This document shows positions 32,009-43,520 of a stretch of 64,000 nucleotides of DNA, piece by piece. This stretch comes from Melieria omissa. Its lineage: Eukaryota > Arthropoda > Insecta > Diptera > Ulidiidae. Each line of letters starts with the position of its first letter. Position 1 is the stretch's first letter. Position numbers and translations under genes: made by a program. Location: contig OZ020269.1 of NCBI GenBank assembly GCA_963971225.1, positions 78,468,450 to 78,532,449 of the forward strand. Reading direction: 5' to 3'. Below the pieces are notes generated by a model. It made no database searches, was not told the origin of the DNA, and saw nothing but the letters and a program-made list of their open reading frames with translations.

Positions 32009-32115
32009 CAGTGGCGCACGCAAGGCGCTGTTTTTGTTTTTAAAAGATTGTGGTTGGCAAATATGATGCCAAGTGGTGGGGATGAATAGTGAAAACCCCC
32101 CTCTGTGCGCCGCTG
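32009..32115. mobile_element. hAT-type MITE (CAGTGGCGCAC family), 107 bp
   Basis: CAGTGGCGCACGC at the left and (right, inward) CAGCGGCGCACAGAGGGGG. Flanks ACATATAC (32001-32008) and AAATAAAC (32116-32123) match at six of eight positions. Confidence 0.72.
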
Positions 32116-32123
32116 AAATAAAC

Positions 32124-32913
32124 CATAACAATTTAGCTGAAATTTATTTCAACTGTAGATACTTAAAGTTCCGCCACGATGGACAGTTGTGGAATGATAC
32201 ACAAACAAACAAGCACTTGCAAGAAAACGAAAAATGGGGGGAACAAATCCTTTTACCAAAATTACTAAAAGAGAACGAAAATGTCAACTGACAGTACCAG
32301 CCAATAGCCAATTCGAAGCATTTCAAAGGATTTTTATACTTGGCAATTCGTTGACTTTACTCGTTAATATCATAGAATATGCAGTATGATGATTCTAGCA
32401 GAAAATAGAGACCAACCAGCGAGAATTAGGACGAGTCTGTAAATTGCACTGCCGCTTAGAAAGTATGAAGGCATACAGAGAGACATTTTTAACTTTAAAA
32501 TAAAATAAAACACTGACGAATTTGTAGTACTGGCGTTATTCGATAGATTTTTATGTCATTATTGTTTGAATATAATTAAGACCATAAATTTTAGAACAAT
32601 CAGAAAGTCCACGGTGCAACTGCGTTTTCAACACCTGTGCCCATATATCAATTAACAGTCAATTGCGAATCTCAATCACGGAGAATTTTTGAATGAAACA
32701 CAAGAATTTCGCATATGTCGACAGCGGCATATAATAAAAATTTACTGTTTAATCAAATTTTTGTTTACATTTTACTAAGGAAGACAGCTTTTTACTAAGG
32801 AATGTTGAAACATGTGGTTTTTTTGTTTTACTTCTACCGAACCTCATTTTTTTTCGAGTATTGTCATACGTCTAAAACAAATGTTTAAATTGTCGCTACG
32901 GCGTTAATGATTA
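32124..32913. other. No gene seen
   Basis: AT-rich spacer without recognised structure. Confidence 0.4.
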
Positions 32914-33065
32914 CTAGGTATCGGATTTATATGCAAAAAATATGCAAATAATGCAACAAATATGCTACATATGCAAACATATGCAAATATGCTCATTCTA
33001 AACATTTTTCAATAAAAAAAGTTATTGTCTTGGTCCCGTTCAAATCGGAAGCTCCAAAAAAATGA
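32914..33065 (-). repeat. TATGCA-rich dispersed repeat, copy 2
   Basis: Starts ACTAGGTATCGGATTTATAT and is rich in ATATGCAAA. It contains TGTCTTGGTCCCGTTC, the complement of a block in the copy at 18279-18450. Confidence 0.55.
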
Positions 33066-35395
33066 TGATTACTTTAACATACGAAGTAAAAGTCAAATAT
33101 TTTTTAACTTATTTTAACCAAAATTCTTAAACAAAACTTGTATCAACGTTAAAAACAAAATTCAACTTAAAAAAAAACTATGAAAAGATAACATTTAAAG
33201 CTATGCATCTTGCCTGACCGTTTCGAATTTTGAGGGACTTCAATGTGGTCTGCTTTGATTTCGACTAGTTTTTTCCTCCACGTCTGTTTTATCCCCGTAA
33301 GTTACGTGGAACGTTGTTTCATATGAATTAAGATTTTCCTATTCAAAATTTCAGTGCGAACTGAAACAAGCAGCAACAGGTTTAAATAATTTCAAAACAT
33401 TTTAATTCAAAGTATTTTTCCAATAAAATTAACAACAATCAACAACTTGTCACCCAAAAATGTATTTTTCGAAACCGGGCAAAGTTCCTGCAGTCAACAT
33501 GTTGCTCACCGGCATTCAAACGCATCAATTTTAAGCATAGAAGAGTCCATCACTAACTTGTAAATATCAGCCACCGAGTTTGGTAGCGCGACAACTAATT
33601 TTACGGCAGCTTTCACTTAATTTCACGAATGTAGTTAATTGAAATGCTTACTAAAAATGCCATAAAATCCGGCCGCCCGCCTGCTGTGGTGCTACCAGGC
33701 GCGCTTCCAACCACTGCAACGCCATCTCAGAGCGACTCTGAGCTGCAATATTGCACACTTTAGTGCTGCTAGTTGCCTCCCTAGGCAAATCTCAAGCTGC
33801 TCGATTATAGCGTCACGAAAACAAGGCTAAGTAAACGAAAAAACCGAAAAGCATGAAGGAAAAGCAATAAATCCAAATCATCTGTGAGCATAAGGATGTC
33901 ATTGAAAACGCTTTTATTGCTGCACGAAGCAGCACATTCGCTGTCGGCGCGGGCTAGTGTGCCTGGCTGCAGCCCCAAGGGTTCAAAATGGCTTTAAAGT
34001 GAATCAAACTACAACAAATACGCCCGACACGTCCACGACATTTTTAAATAATAGCCAATGAGCGCCCGCAAGTCGGCCCGCGTCGCAGATATGCAGCCAA
34101 CAACTGACGTGCATTCCAGTTTAGTCACAGTACAAAAGCGGTAAATGCTGTTTTCGCGAGTCTACGGCTTCATCGGGCCAAAAGTATCGCCATAAGTGCC
34201 GCCTGCCGCCGACCGCAGCTGCATTTCGACTTCTTAATACTTTCATTTTCACATTTTGCCAGGCTAATCTCGGCGAGCCGCGTCGGACCCGGAGCAAAGT
34301 CGCCAACGCATGCGAGCGCAATGCCAACTGTGGGTGGATGTACACGAGTGTCAATCTGCCCGACGCACAGCCACGCCCCGCTCATAACCGATTGCTGCGG
34401 TCTTAATTTGAGCTTGAAAGCAAAGAACGACCTTAATGAAATATCAACAAAAGCAAAACACACAGGCTCCAGTTGAATGTGCGACTGTGTGTGTGCGATT
34501 GTGTTGCATGTGCGATGCGGCCTGTTTACATTTGCACGAGTGTGCGTTGGTGTGCATTTGAATACATGCACTGCGCCAGTTTCAGCGCCTTTTGTCGTTT
34601 TGTTTAACTTTTTACTCATCCCTCTACGGGCTAATTTCGCCCACTCGAGCGGTTCGGCTGCACCAAGCAAATCCTACATAATAAGTTTCGGTATTTACAA
34701 ATGCTTGTAGGTACACACTTGTATGTGGGTGCGCAATTGTCAAAGTGCTTATATGTGTTTATTTGCTGTCATTCCAAGTAAGCCACTGTTTCTTAAATTA
34801 TTAACGACAACGGCCAGTGATGAAACGACAACGGATAATGCCGCTGCTTCTTAGTTGTAATTAATTTAAGTTAATAGTAATTAATTAAATGTAATTAATT
34901 TAAGATTTAATCCCGGGGTTCATATAACAAATTTTTTAAATAAAACAATTTTCCCAAATTGCATAAATACTTGTTTATAATATATTTACCATAAATATGA
35001 ACACAGTTTAATCACATTTGGGGTAGTTTTAAGATTTGTTATCTTGAATTTAATCACATTTTGTTTAACTTAAAAGTTTTTCATTTAACATTTAACTTCA
35101 GTTTGATAACATTTTGTTTTATCCAAAAATGACATACGACATGATCATAAAGTGCATATATATATATTTGATTAAACAAATTAGTTTATTTGTTTGTACT
35201 TTTACTTTAGTTTTACTTCGATTATTTCGATTAAAAAGTTAAGCGTTTTGATTACTAAAAACTGAGATCTCAAAAATACTAAGGCATTAAGTGTTTTGTC
35301 CTCCAATCTAGAGCGAAATTTATTGCAAATAAACCCTGCTAAAGAGAAACATCTGAATCTGAAATTCAACACTTGTTGGTTGAACGCTTAGTAAA
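33066..35395. other. Unique-looking non-coding sequence
   Basis: 33660-34700 is relatively GC-rich with few repeats, and could be regulatory or an untranslated region of a gene outside the window. No coding frame is supported. 34855-34915 is a short TAATTAATTTAAG-type repeat. Confidence 0.4.
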
Positions 35396-35397
35396 TA

Positions 35398-36189
35398 CAG
35401 TACTTTTCGTTTATAACGAACCCGTTTAAAACGAACTTCCGCTTAAAACGAAGCAATTTCGAAAGTACGCGTTTTATTTCTAATAAATCATGAATTTTTT
35501 TTCGCTTATAACGAATCCGTTCAAAGCGAACTTTCGGTTTGAACGTATTTTTGTATGCAAAAGTTGTTTATTTTTCGGTTAAAACGAACCAAAAAAGTGG
35601 CGCTATAACCAAAAAATTAGTTTTGCACTGGTAACACTGCTTTATTTTTCCAATGTTCTTGAATCTGGGAATTTCCCGAAGTTTATTGTTTATGTGTGTG
35701 ATGGGTGCAGTTGAAAATGACAAAGTTAGAAAATGGACGTAGTAGCAATTGGAAACAAAGAAAGTGCTTTTCTTTAAAAGAGAAATATGCAACGCTTACA
35801 AGACGGTGTAAAACCAAAGCAATTATGCCAAGAAATGGGACTCAGCAAGTCAACAATTGCTACAATTTGAAAAAGTAAGGACTTGGTTCTAAATAATGTT
35901 GAGCAAAACTCCTCAAATGTAAAGAAGGTCAAACCCCCTTTTTTCATGAAACGCGACACTCCACAACAAACTCAAGCGACACTCCACAACAAATTCTTGA
36001 CCACTTAGGTCATGTTGAAATGTATATAAATGAAACTAATTTTTGTACTAAGCAAACTAAAATAACTCATTTTTTTTAATCTGCATATACATAAATTGGT
36101 TTGTTCAAGTCTTCACTTAAGACGAACTTTCGGTTAAAACGGTTCATTTCGCCCAGTCCCTCGAAGTTCGCTTTAAGCGAAAAGTACTG
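35398..36189. mobile_element. Pogo/Tigger-like element with decayed transposase head
   Basis: Ends CAGTACTTTTCGTTTATAAC and (right, inward) CAGTACTTTTCGCTTAAAGC with TA at 35396-35397 and 36190-36191. Tandem variants of GTTTAAAACGAAC fill both subterminal zones. It encodes the remnant of a CENP-B-type helix-turn-helix (35753-35930), as pogo-like transposases do. 792 bp, non-autonomous. Confidence 0.8.
35753..35930 (+). pseudogene. CENP-B/pogo-type N-terminal helix-turn-helix remnant
   Basis: Frame 1 gives KQRKCFSLKEKY. A one-base frameshift leads into MQRLQDGVKPKQLCQEMG and LSKSTIATI, followed by TGA where family members usually have Trp. KSKDL follows. The order matches the SLxEKxxVIxxLxxG ... 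GISKSTVxTIWKNK pattern of CENP-B/pogo DNA-binding domains. The catalytic part is absent. Confidence 0.65.
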
Positions 36190-36195
36190 TAATTA

Positions 36196-36663
36196 CAGTG
36201 TAAGCTCGGTATTCGCGACTACCCGTTATCGCGACGGCCCGGTTATCGCGACGGCTTGGTTTTTAACATTGCAGGTTCTATAATCGCGACAGTTTACGAA
36301 AAACGGGTTCTATTTTCGCGACTTTCATCTGTTTTTTTTTAAATTGTATTACAATGTCTACAACCAAAAATGGGAAATCTCCGTATTTTCGTATATTAAC
36401 CTTTTTGGATTTTTAAGCCGACAACAGCACTATATGAACTACGTGATTCAGTTGTTATTTTAAAAAATAATTTGTCAAAAAACAACTTAAAATCTCCAAT
36501 TTCTTTAAAAATGTTTAAATTGTAAATATATCAATAAAAACAATTCTAATTTTAAAAATTACATAACATTTTTCAGTAAAAACTTGGGTTCTATTATCGC
36601 GAAAAATTTGGTTTTCGCGACAGGTCTGCTTTTTAATTAGTCGCGAAAATCGAGCTTGCACTG
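36196..36663. mobile_element. Pogo-like MITE with CGCGAC motif array
   Basis: Ends CAGTGTAAGCTCGGTATTCG and (right, inward) CAGTGCAAGCTCGATTTTCG, TA at 36194-36195 and 36664-36665. Subterminal tandem variants of GGTTATCGCGACGG occur at the left and TTATCGCGA at the right. It lies 4 bp from the TA flanking the previous element. 468 bp, no protein. Confidence 0.82.
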
Positions 36664-36771
36664 TATAAGCCTTTTGCAAAAGACGCCCTCTATCCCCTCC
36701 CTTCTCCCTCAGATAAGGAATTGGGTTTTTGTGCTTTTAAATGTATTTCATTTGAACTTTGAAGCATCTTT

Positions 36772-36861
36772 TGCAATCCCGAAAATCCCGGGATTAAAGG
36801 ATTTGAATCATGGGATTTTCGGGACTGAAAAATGTCCGGGATCCCAGGATTGCAATGCCTA
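36772..36861. repeat. Short relic of the CAATCCCGG hAT family
   Basis: The right end (inward) is TAGGCATTGCAATCCTGGGA, similar to the element at 5364-6101. The left side keeps GCAATCCCGAAAATCCCGGG. No target duplication found. Confidence 0.5.
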
Positions 36862-37719
36862 GTATGTACCATGCTATATGGGCTAAGCCATCCAATCTAA
36901 TTGTAAGTAAAGTTAAATCCAACACAGTTGGAATTAAGATTTTAACAATTTTTTTAATCAACTTTATCATTTTGAAAGCGATTTTTGAATAAGCGATTTA
37001 GAATTCCGTAAACAAAATTTAAAAAGTATGTTTTTAATTAAACGGGAGCTATAGGAAAAAAATGTTTTGGTTTAAAATATTATACTGACCGATAAAGGGT
37101 TAAAGAAAAAGTTTAACTTACAGTCACTGTGTCGCACTACCAGGCACACCGGGAAAGACTCATAAGTCTCGCCAACGTTCCTCCTTCCGGTTCCGGCACG
37201 GCTTCAGCTTGATTTGAATTTAAATTTGGTGGCAATAACGCAGCACAGAACTGCTGTTGCGGAACTGGTGTTGGTGATGTTGGCGTTACTGGCATTGTTG
37301 TCTGCGGCACCCGACAGTGACTCTGCCCTCTCACAAGCGTGCAAAAAAACCAAAGGCTTTTCTTTCCTACTTTTGTATCGATGTTGTTGATGTTAGTGGC
37401 GACGCACTATGGCCCGGTTTTCCATTTTTCGTTGCAAAAATCATAACTTCTGAACCAATAGAGGTATTTAAAAAATTTAAACTGCATCTGAAAGTGTAAT
37501 ATCTAAGCTTTAAAATGGGCAAACAACAGGGTGCCACAGTAACAGGGGGCTTTAAAATTCGTTGCCAAAGTTAAGATTTAGTAAAACTTCATACTACAAT
37601 GAAATTACTTATTTGTTTGCATTAAAACATAATTTTTGTTATATATTTTTTCTAATAAATTAATATAATTTATTGATTCATACGTAATTTTTTACAAAAA
37701 CAAAAATTTTTTTTTAAAG

Positions 37720-38031
37720 TTAGATTTTTTCAAAATCGCTATCTACACTGGAAGGAATGTCTAATAATGAAATCATTTCTAAGCTACAAGTATCTGTAAG
37801 TTCTTTTTGTGATCTTGCAGATCTCATAGATGAAATAACTGGATCAGAAGAAACTGCTAACATATTGAAAAGGTCTTCATTTTGTCTAGTTCGTGATATT
37901 TTGCAAGTGTTCATACATCTATACCTTTTGTAGTGCTTTTTTTTGCATTCTTGAGCTTCTTCAGATAATTCCCCTTTTAGTAAACACTGGTGTTCCATTA
38001 AATCCTTTCCATGTGCTACAATTTTGTGCAC
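37720..38031 (-). pseudogene. Possible transposase C-terminal fragment
   Basis: A 103-codon frame with a Cys/Lys-rich segment (ECKKKHYKRYRCMNTCKISR) and an acidic Ser-rich end (SLLDIPSSVDSDFEKI). It lies inside a TIR element, which is the only reason to suspect a transposase. I do not recognise the family. Confidence 0.35.
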
Positions 38032-38129
38032 CGTAGGAGTAAGTTTTTTCTCTGATTAGCTCAATCGAGGCTGCAATCGAGACTGCTAAGTTTTAGTAAA
38101 GAAATGGACTGCGCTTGAACCAGATTTAA

Positions 38130-38500
38130 GTTAAATGGGCGGTGCCACGCTTCCTTGTTTAATACCCGCACCATTCCCGCTGTCGAAAGATATGAACAAA
38201 TGGTAGGTTCGTACTTAGTTTCATTGCTGTGAGACTTATAATTCAGCAAAATATTTGGGTCACAAAAAATATGCCACGCCCCTTGTCCAACGCCCAACAA
38301 ATCTTACCAGTAGAATGACTCATCTATGGGACGACACAATACTAAATTTCAGTCCTGTGCACCTTACAATTTTGAAGATATTCCATTATTCAGATTTGGC
38401 TTGTATGAGTGGTGCCACGCCCCCTCGTCCAATACCCGCCCCATTCCCTCTGTCGAAGGACATGACTAAATAGTAAGTGCCCAGTGAATTTAATTGATGT
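38130..38500 (+). repeat. Tandem repeat, ~139-bp unit, about three copies
   Basis: The phrase TGCCACGCCCCTTGTCCAA appears in variants at about 38136, 38272 and 38411, each followed by AATACCCGCCCCATTCC-like sequence and a GTGAGACTTATA block. It is followed by GAAATCGGCCAGTCCGTTTG (38645) and a GATATA microsatellite. A single unit occurs near 12390. Confidence 0.6.
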
Positions 38501-39320
38501 GTGACTTATAGTTCCAACGTTATCGTCTGAAAATTTTCAGGATTCACAGTCAAAAATTACAGGGGTTTTCCGACTTTTCTAATAGATTTTCCGGAATTTT
38601 CTTTTCGCACGAACCTGAACTGACTCAAGACGAATTCAATAAAGAAAATTTCATTGAAATCGGCCAGTCCGTTTGAGCGTCATTACATATATAGATATAG
38701 ATAGATGCCAGCAACACAAAATGGGTTTTTGACCGTACTAAATGTGCGCGATTTTCCGTATAATTACGTGGTTTTCGACCCGAGGTTGCTTCACTTTTAT
38801 TGCTCTGGAAAGTAAAGCGGCAAAAAGCGGCAGCTGAGTTTTGGAAGTTAGGTAAATAATTAAATAGCAAATAACCTCCCTCAATTTCGCGGATGTCTTT
38901 TTTGGTCTTTTTTTTATTTTCGATCAAAGTTGAAAAAACGTCGAAATATAGACTTTTCGAGCAATCGGTAGATGGAACAACTTTTAAAACAAACTAAACA
39001 TTTTTTATTTTTATTATATTAACAATTAACGTACCTTTTAGAAAAAATCAACAAGTTACCGATTGGTCGCTTCATTTACATACAGATCAATCTTAAAGAG
39101 GAAAAAAAAACCAAAAAATACACATTTTTCTCGATGTGGAAAAATTGTCAACTTTGAGCGGCTCTACCTCTCAAACTACTAATCTGAATTTAATGAAAGT
39201 TACATTTTCGTAATCCCTGGAAAATTCTCAATAAGATGCGTATTCATATTATCGAACGCTTTCATTACATTTTTGATTTTTGCAACGTTTTACCGACCGT
39301 TGGGCCATAGTGCGACGGTG

Positions 39321-40285
39321 TTTACAGAAAGCAGCGCAACAACGAATTACGACACTAACGACGATCAGGAAAAGCGAAAATATACGTATTTTTTTAGTTG
39401 CGACTTGTGAAGGGAAGTGAAGACTTTAGCTGCAACTTCCGTTTTTATATTCAGCAAGTAGGCAAAAAGACGCCGCGCTTCTTTACCGTGTCTGCCCTCA
39501 AGCAGCAAAAAGGCAGCAATAACAACCGCACCGAGTCAGACCGCTTGTCATGGACATTGCTTTTCCAACTGCGCTGGTCACGGGTAATTATGAAGCCCAC
39601 TCCTAATGATGTTCTTCAGCAAAGGCACGAGTCTGGCATACGTGCAAAAATGAGGACATTCAGAAATTATAACTTGTTGTTTCCTTGTTGATATTTGCGC
39701 CCCGAAGTGGCAATAACATTTTACTGGCCGAAATGCTTATGTAGCTAACGCAGCAAAATAGCTGCTGAAAATGCTCGTAGAATGCACAAAGCACATATGA
39801 CAATAGTATCGCGTATAGCTTAGGATGCTGATGAACTTAGTTGGGCTAAGGTTACAGAAAGAAAACTTGGCAAGTTTTCATTGTACTTGGCAATAAAATT
39901 CATAAAAATGTCATATAGGAAAACGATTCTTTATTGAATTATGTAAATATAAAAAGCCAATTTAGCATAACAAGAGCATCGAAAAGCTTACTGTAGTAGT
40001 TTTTTAAATTGGTCTCTAATTAGCAACAATAGTCTTGTTACACGATTTGAAATGGAAGTACTAGATCAAATTTTTCAATCATCAAAAAAACCTATTTCCA
40101 GCTTACATCCTCCCCAGACAAGGCTGCGGAATTGAAGGGAAAAGAATGAGAGGTTGACCCAACATTAACTGAACTTAGTTTTGAGTTATTATTTGTTGAG
40201 TTCTTGAAGTTAGATTAAACAAATTCAGCAAATAGTCTTCAGCTAATAGACTAACTAAGCGACAAAGCCCTGGATATGGATATAA
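39321..40285. other. No gene seen
   Basis: No supported coding frame. A 97-codon frame at 39398-39691 has no recognised domain. Confidence 0.4.
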
Positions 40286-41332
40286 CAGGGGCGTAGCCAA
40301 AACTTGGTCATGTTGAAGTTTTAAGAATTGTTTAGCAAATTTACCAGAACTTTCGAAATAGGATGTTCTCTGATAGCGCCACCTATATGTGCCTTAGTCC
40401 GTTGGAAATGTACACTTTCTACTGATTTCCAGTTAAAACTTCATGTTATTTGGTTGACTGAAAGCGGAGTTATTGCGTCTGAAATGACAGTGCGTTTGTG
40501 TCATCGGTACAAAAATTAGCATCGAACAAAGGGCCAAAATTAAATTTTGTTTTAAACTTGATAACACTTTTGCAGAAACACTTTTATTACTGAACCAAGA
40601 ATATAGTAGGAATTGTTTATCCTCCCGCAGAGTTCATGAGCTGTATACGCTATTTTAAAAATGTCCTGAGGGCATAAGTGATGATCAACAGTGATCATCG
40701 CACACCTTATCAAAACTGTGCGAGAATTCAGCAAAGATCAGCCAAAACCTAAATTGAAACTTTTGGATTCAGACTTCGCAATCACATAAATTTATAGCAA
40801 TTTAACTGGACCCTTAGGCTATCGAACAGTGTGTGTTCGGTTTGTTCATCACAAGTTGAAAATTGCTCAGAATTTAATCTCATCGATCAGCACTGTCGAC
40901 TAATGTTTTTTACTATAAATCGCATTTAAACAATCAACCACACTCCGTATGTCCCGATTTGGCACCGTGTGACTTATGTTACGTAACTGCATTTGCCGGT
41001 GAAAGAAACACATTTTAAAGACTCAGAAGCCATCCAAAATGCTTGTACCGTCATCCCGCTCAGCGCTCTAAAACAGTTATTCGACATGGTTTTAGACCGT
41101 GCAAATATCTGTTTTGAGTCCGCAGGAACTATTTTAATAAAATAAACCGGTTTTGTCAAAAACAAAAGAGTTGTTATTATTTGTTTTAATTGTTTAAAGG
41201 TGAAAAGATCCTTTTACCAGTGTGGGAAGCTACATAGCATGCATAGTGATCAAAAATGTTGAATTATGATAGACTATGGAGCTGACACCCAATTATCCCT
41301 CCCCCCCCCTTTCCAGCTTGGCTACGACCCTG
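40286..41332. mobile_element. hAT-like CAGGGGCGTAGCC element, copy 2
   Basis: It begins CAGGGGCGTAGCCAAAACTT and ends (inward) CAGGGTCGTAGCCAAG. Both terminal zones match copy 1 (for example AACTTGGTCATG; GCATGCATAGTGATC). It holds a decayed mariner-like transposase: VCPDLAPCDL near 40945, and CATTTTAAAGACTCAGAAGC, which resembles the coding region after it. No clear target duplication. 1,047 bp. Confidence 0.72.
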
Positions 41333-42965
41333 AGTTAGAGGGTGGTCGTTTTGGACATACTTACTTAAAATTGTACAAACAATTTTTTAATTGTTTTTAA
41401 AAGAAATGTTTGCTTTTAATAATCTTCTTGTAATTTAAGTATAACTTTTCGAAATAAAGGAATTACTGACACACTAGCTACCTAATGTTTGCCTGATGTC
41501 TTTTTTAATTCATTTCTATGCAATGCAATGCCCAGAAAGTGTCAAATTCTCATCTCAGCTCCAACACACATTCACAAACTCCAGAGACTTTCAGCTCAAT
41601 TGCACACAAATCGACTTTCACGCCCAAGCCTCGATTACGATACGTTGGCGGCCAGCCAACGGCCAACGGGTGGCAGCTTTGCCATCTACGCTAGGTGGCC
41701 GGTTTGCATACACCGCGTTTAGACAAAAGATGCTCATTAAGAGCACAACGGCTGCCCAAAATAGTGACAGAGAGAAAAGTTATTGCCGCAGAAGTTTTTG
41801 GCCAAATATGTGCCATGTGAGGCACTGAGGCGCCGAAGACTATTGTTCAGCACGGAGAAGTTAATAGAAATGATGCGAAAATATCCAATTTTATTTAATG
41901 TTTCTTACAAAGAGTATAAAACATTGGGAAGAAAGAGAAAATATGGGTGGAAGTTGTGATTTAAATTCGCAACCTTGCAATATCGGTTGCGATTTTAGAC
42001 CGACAAAATCGGGCCAGTGTACGGGCTCATACGATTTCTACATTCGAATCGCAACCACACTGAATGCGGCCAAATCGCATGTATCCGCGCAAGGCTTTAA
42101 GCTGGAAATCCTTGAGGCAAACAGTTGTTTGCCGTGGGACTCGCCTCGCTGTGCACGCCAGCTAATACCTTTGAGTGCTGTTATGAAGCGGAGCAAGCCG
42201 ACCTGGCCTGTTGCCCCACTACAGTTTGCTCCTGCGACGTTTAATTTCGTTTATATTTGATGCTGATAAATGCGGCAAACGTCAACTGGCACAGACACCG
42301 ACACAGCAGCGTGGTGCACCGCACGTCGTTTGCCGTATGTCGTATTCTTAACATGGCAAATGAACCCATAGAGGCTTGCAGACGGCTGTATGAAAGCGCC
42401 ACCCACATATACCTGCACCGGGACACACCCATCCCTCTAATTTGTTCAAAGGTTCTTCAACGTTGGGCTTTTGTCCTTGGACAGCCTCTAGGTATTTGCT
42501 TTGCTCAGCTAAGCTGAAAAATACCGTTTCATTTGTTTAACGTTGTTGCTGTTTGTTCTATGAATGTATTTTCATTTCCGTGCAGATTGGGTGGTGGATG
42601 GCTCTTTTAGGCCAGTATGGATGCAAAACGACCAGCTTGGGCTCGGTACTGAGAGTAGACATTTTTGTAGTTGAAATAAATAAATAAATGTAGGTCCTCA
42701 CGCTTTCATACGAACGCCTCTGTTACCCCTGTAGACAAAAATTGCACACTTGACCCTTCGGGTCATAAATAAAATGACACCGATTTATTTCTTCGTATGT
42801 TGCATAAAAAGTTTATAGAATGTGATTTTAACAATTAGTTATGCTTATTGTGAGCGGAGTGGAATAAGGGAAATATAGGACGCTTATTGTGCCCGTTCCT
42901 TTAATGCGCGGAAGCATGGATATTGACGCGAAACGACATAGCGGCCCTTGGGGTGTTCGAGAGGA
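41333..42965. other. No gene seen
   Basis: 41480-42520 is unique-looking, moderately GC-rich and has overlapping open frames of 77-120 codons. None shows a recognisable domain, signal peptide or splice pattern. Confidence 0.4.
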
Positions 42966-43520
42966 CGGTGCACAGTGGCTCAATTTGTAATTTCAGGTTG
43001 CAAAATTAATAACTTCTGAACGAATAGAGATAATTGGAAATTTTGCTGTTGATTAGAAATTCATCAGGCTATTCCAAACTCAAAAATAAACTCAATCGAG
43101 GTACAGGGTGCTTAGTAATACTTTGTCAAAGTTCGGCTTACTGTAAATAAGAATAATGCGAGCAACAATTATAAGTTTTAGTTGCAAAATTAATGAAAAT
43201 ACATAAAAAAGATGAAAAGTAATAAAAAATTTAAGAAATTAGCTGAAAGAGTCAAATTTAAGGATACAAAATTCATAAATTTTGCTTTCAAAATGAGAAC
43301 CAGAATTCGAAAATTTACGTAAAAAGTCAATTTTTTTTGGACAATCCTAAGTTCAAAAACAATGCTCGAGCTTGATTAGGGCTATATTTGATCGGTAGCA
43401 CATTTGGTGGGGTGGTAATACTTTTTTTTATTCTTTTAACATAACCCGGGCTTGCTGGTAAAACTGCTTCCACTATAACGTCTTTCATTTTCTCCTGATT
43501 CTTATTATATTTTATGATCA
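42966..43520. repeat. Relative of the CACTATGG element
   Basis: CACAGTGGCTC, then GGTTGCAAAATTAATAACTT and CTGAACGAATAGAG match the left part of the element at 37397. The right end was not found. Confidence 0.55.

Larger units (their letters stand above)
37397..39320. mobile_element. TIR element with CGCACTATGGCCC ends
   Basis: The left end GACGCACTATGGCCCGG and right end (inward) CGTCGCACTATGGCCCAACG both continue to GTTGCAAAAATCA about 25 bp further in. They form an imperfect ~50-bp inverted repeat over 1.9 kb. It contains an open frame on the minus strand (37720-38031) and a tandem repeat block (38130-38500). The sequence at 42966-43520 is a relative. The superfamily is undetermined. Confidence 0.6.

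Noticed and set aside
37130..37170. Left end of the CACTATGG element
   Set aside because: CACTGTGTCGCACTACC resembles the terminus, but the better inverted match to the right end, extending ~50 bp, starts at about 37397.
42000..42260. Exon in a GC-richer region
   Set aside because: Several overlapping frames on the same strand; none shows a motif or splice consensus that favours it.
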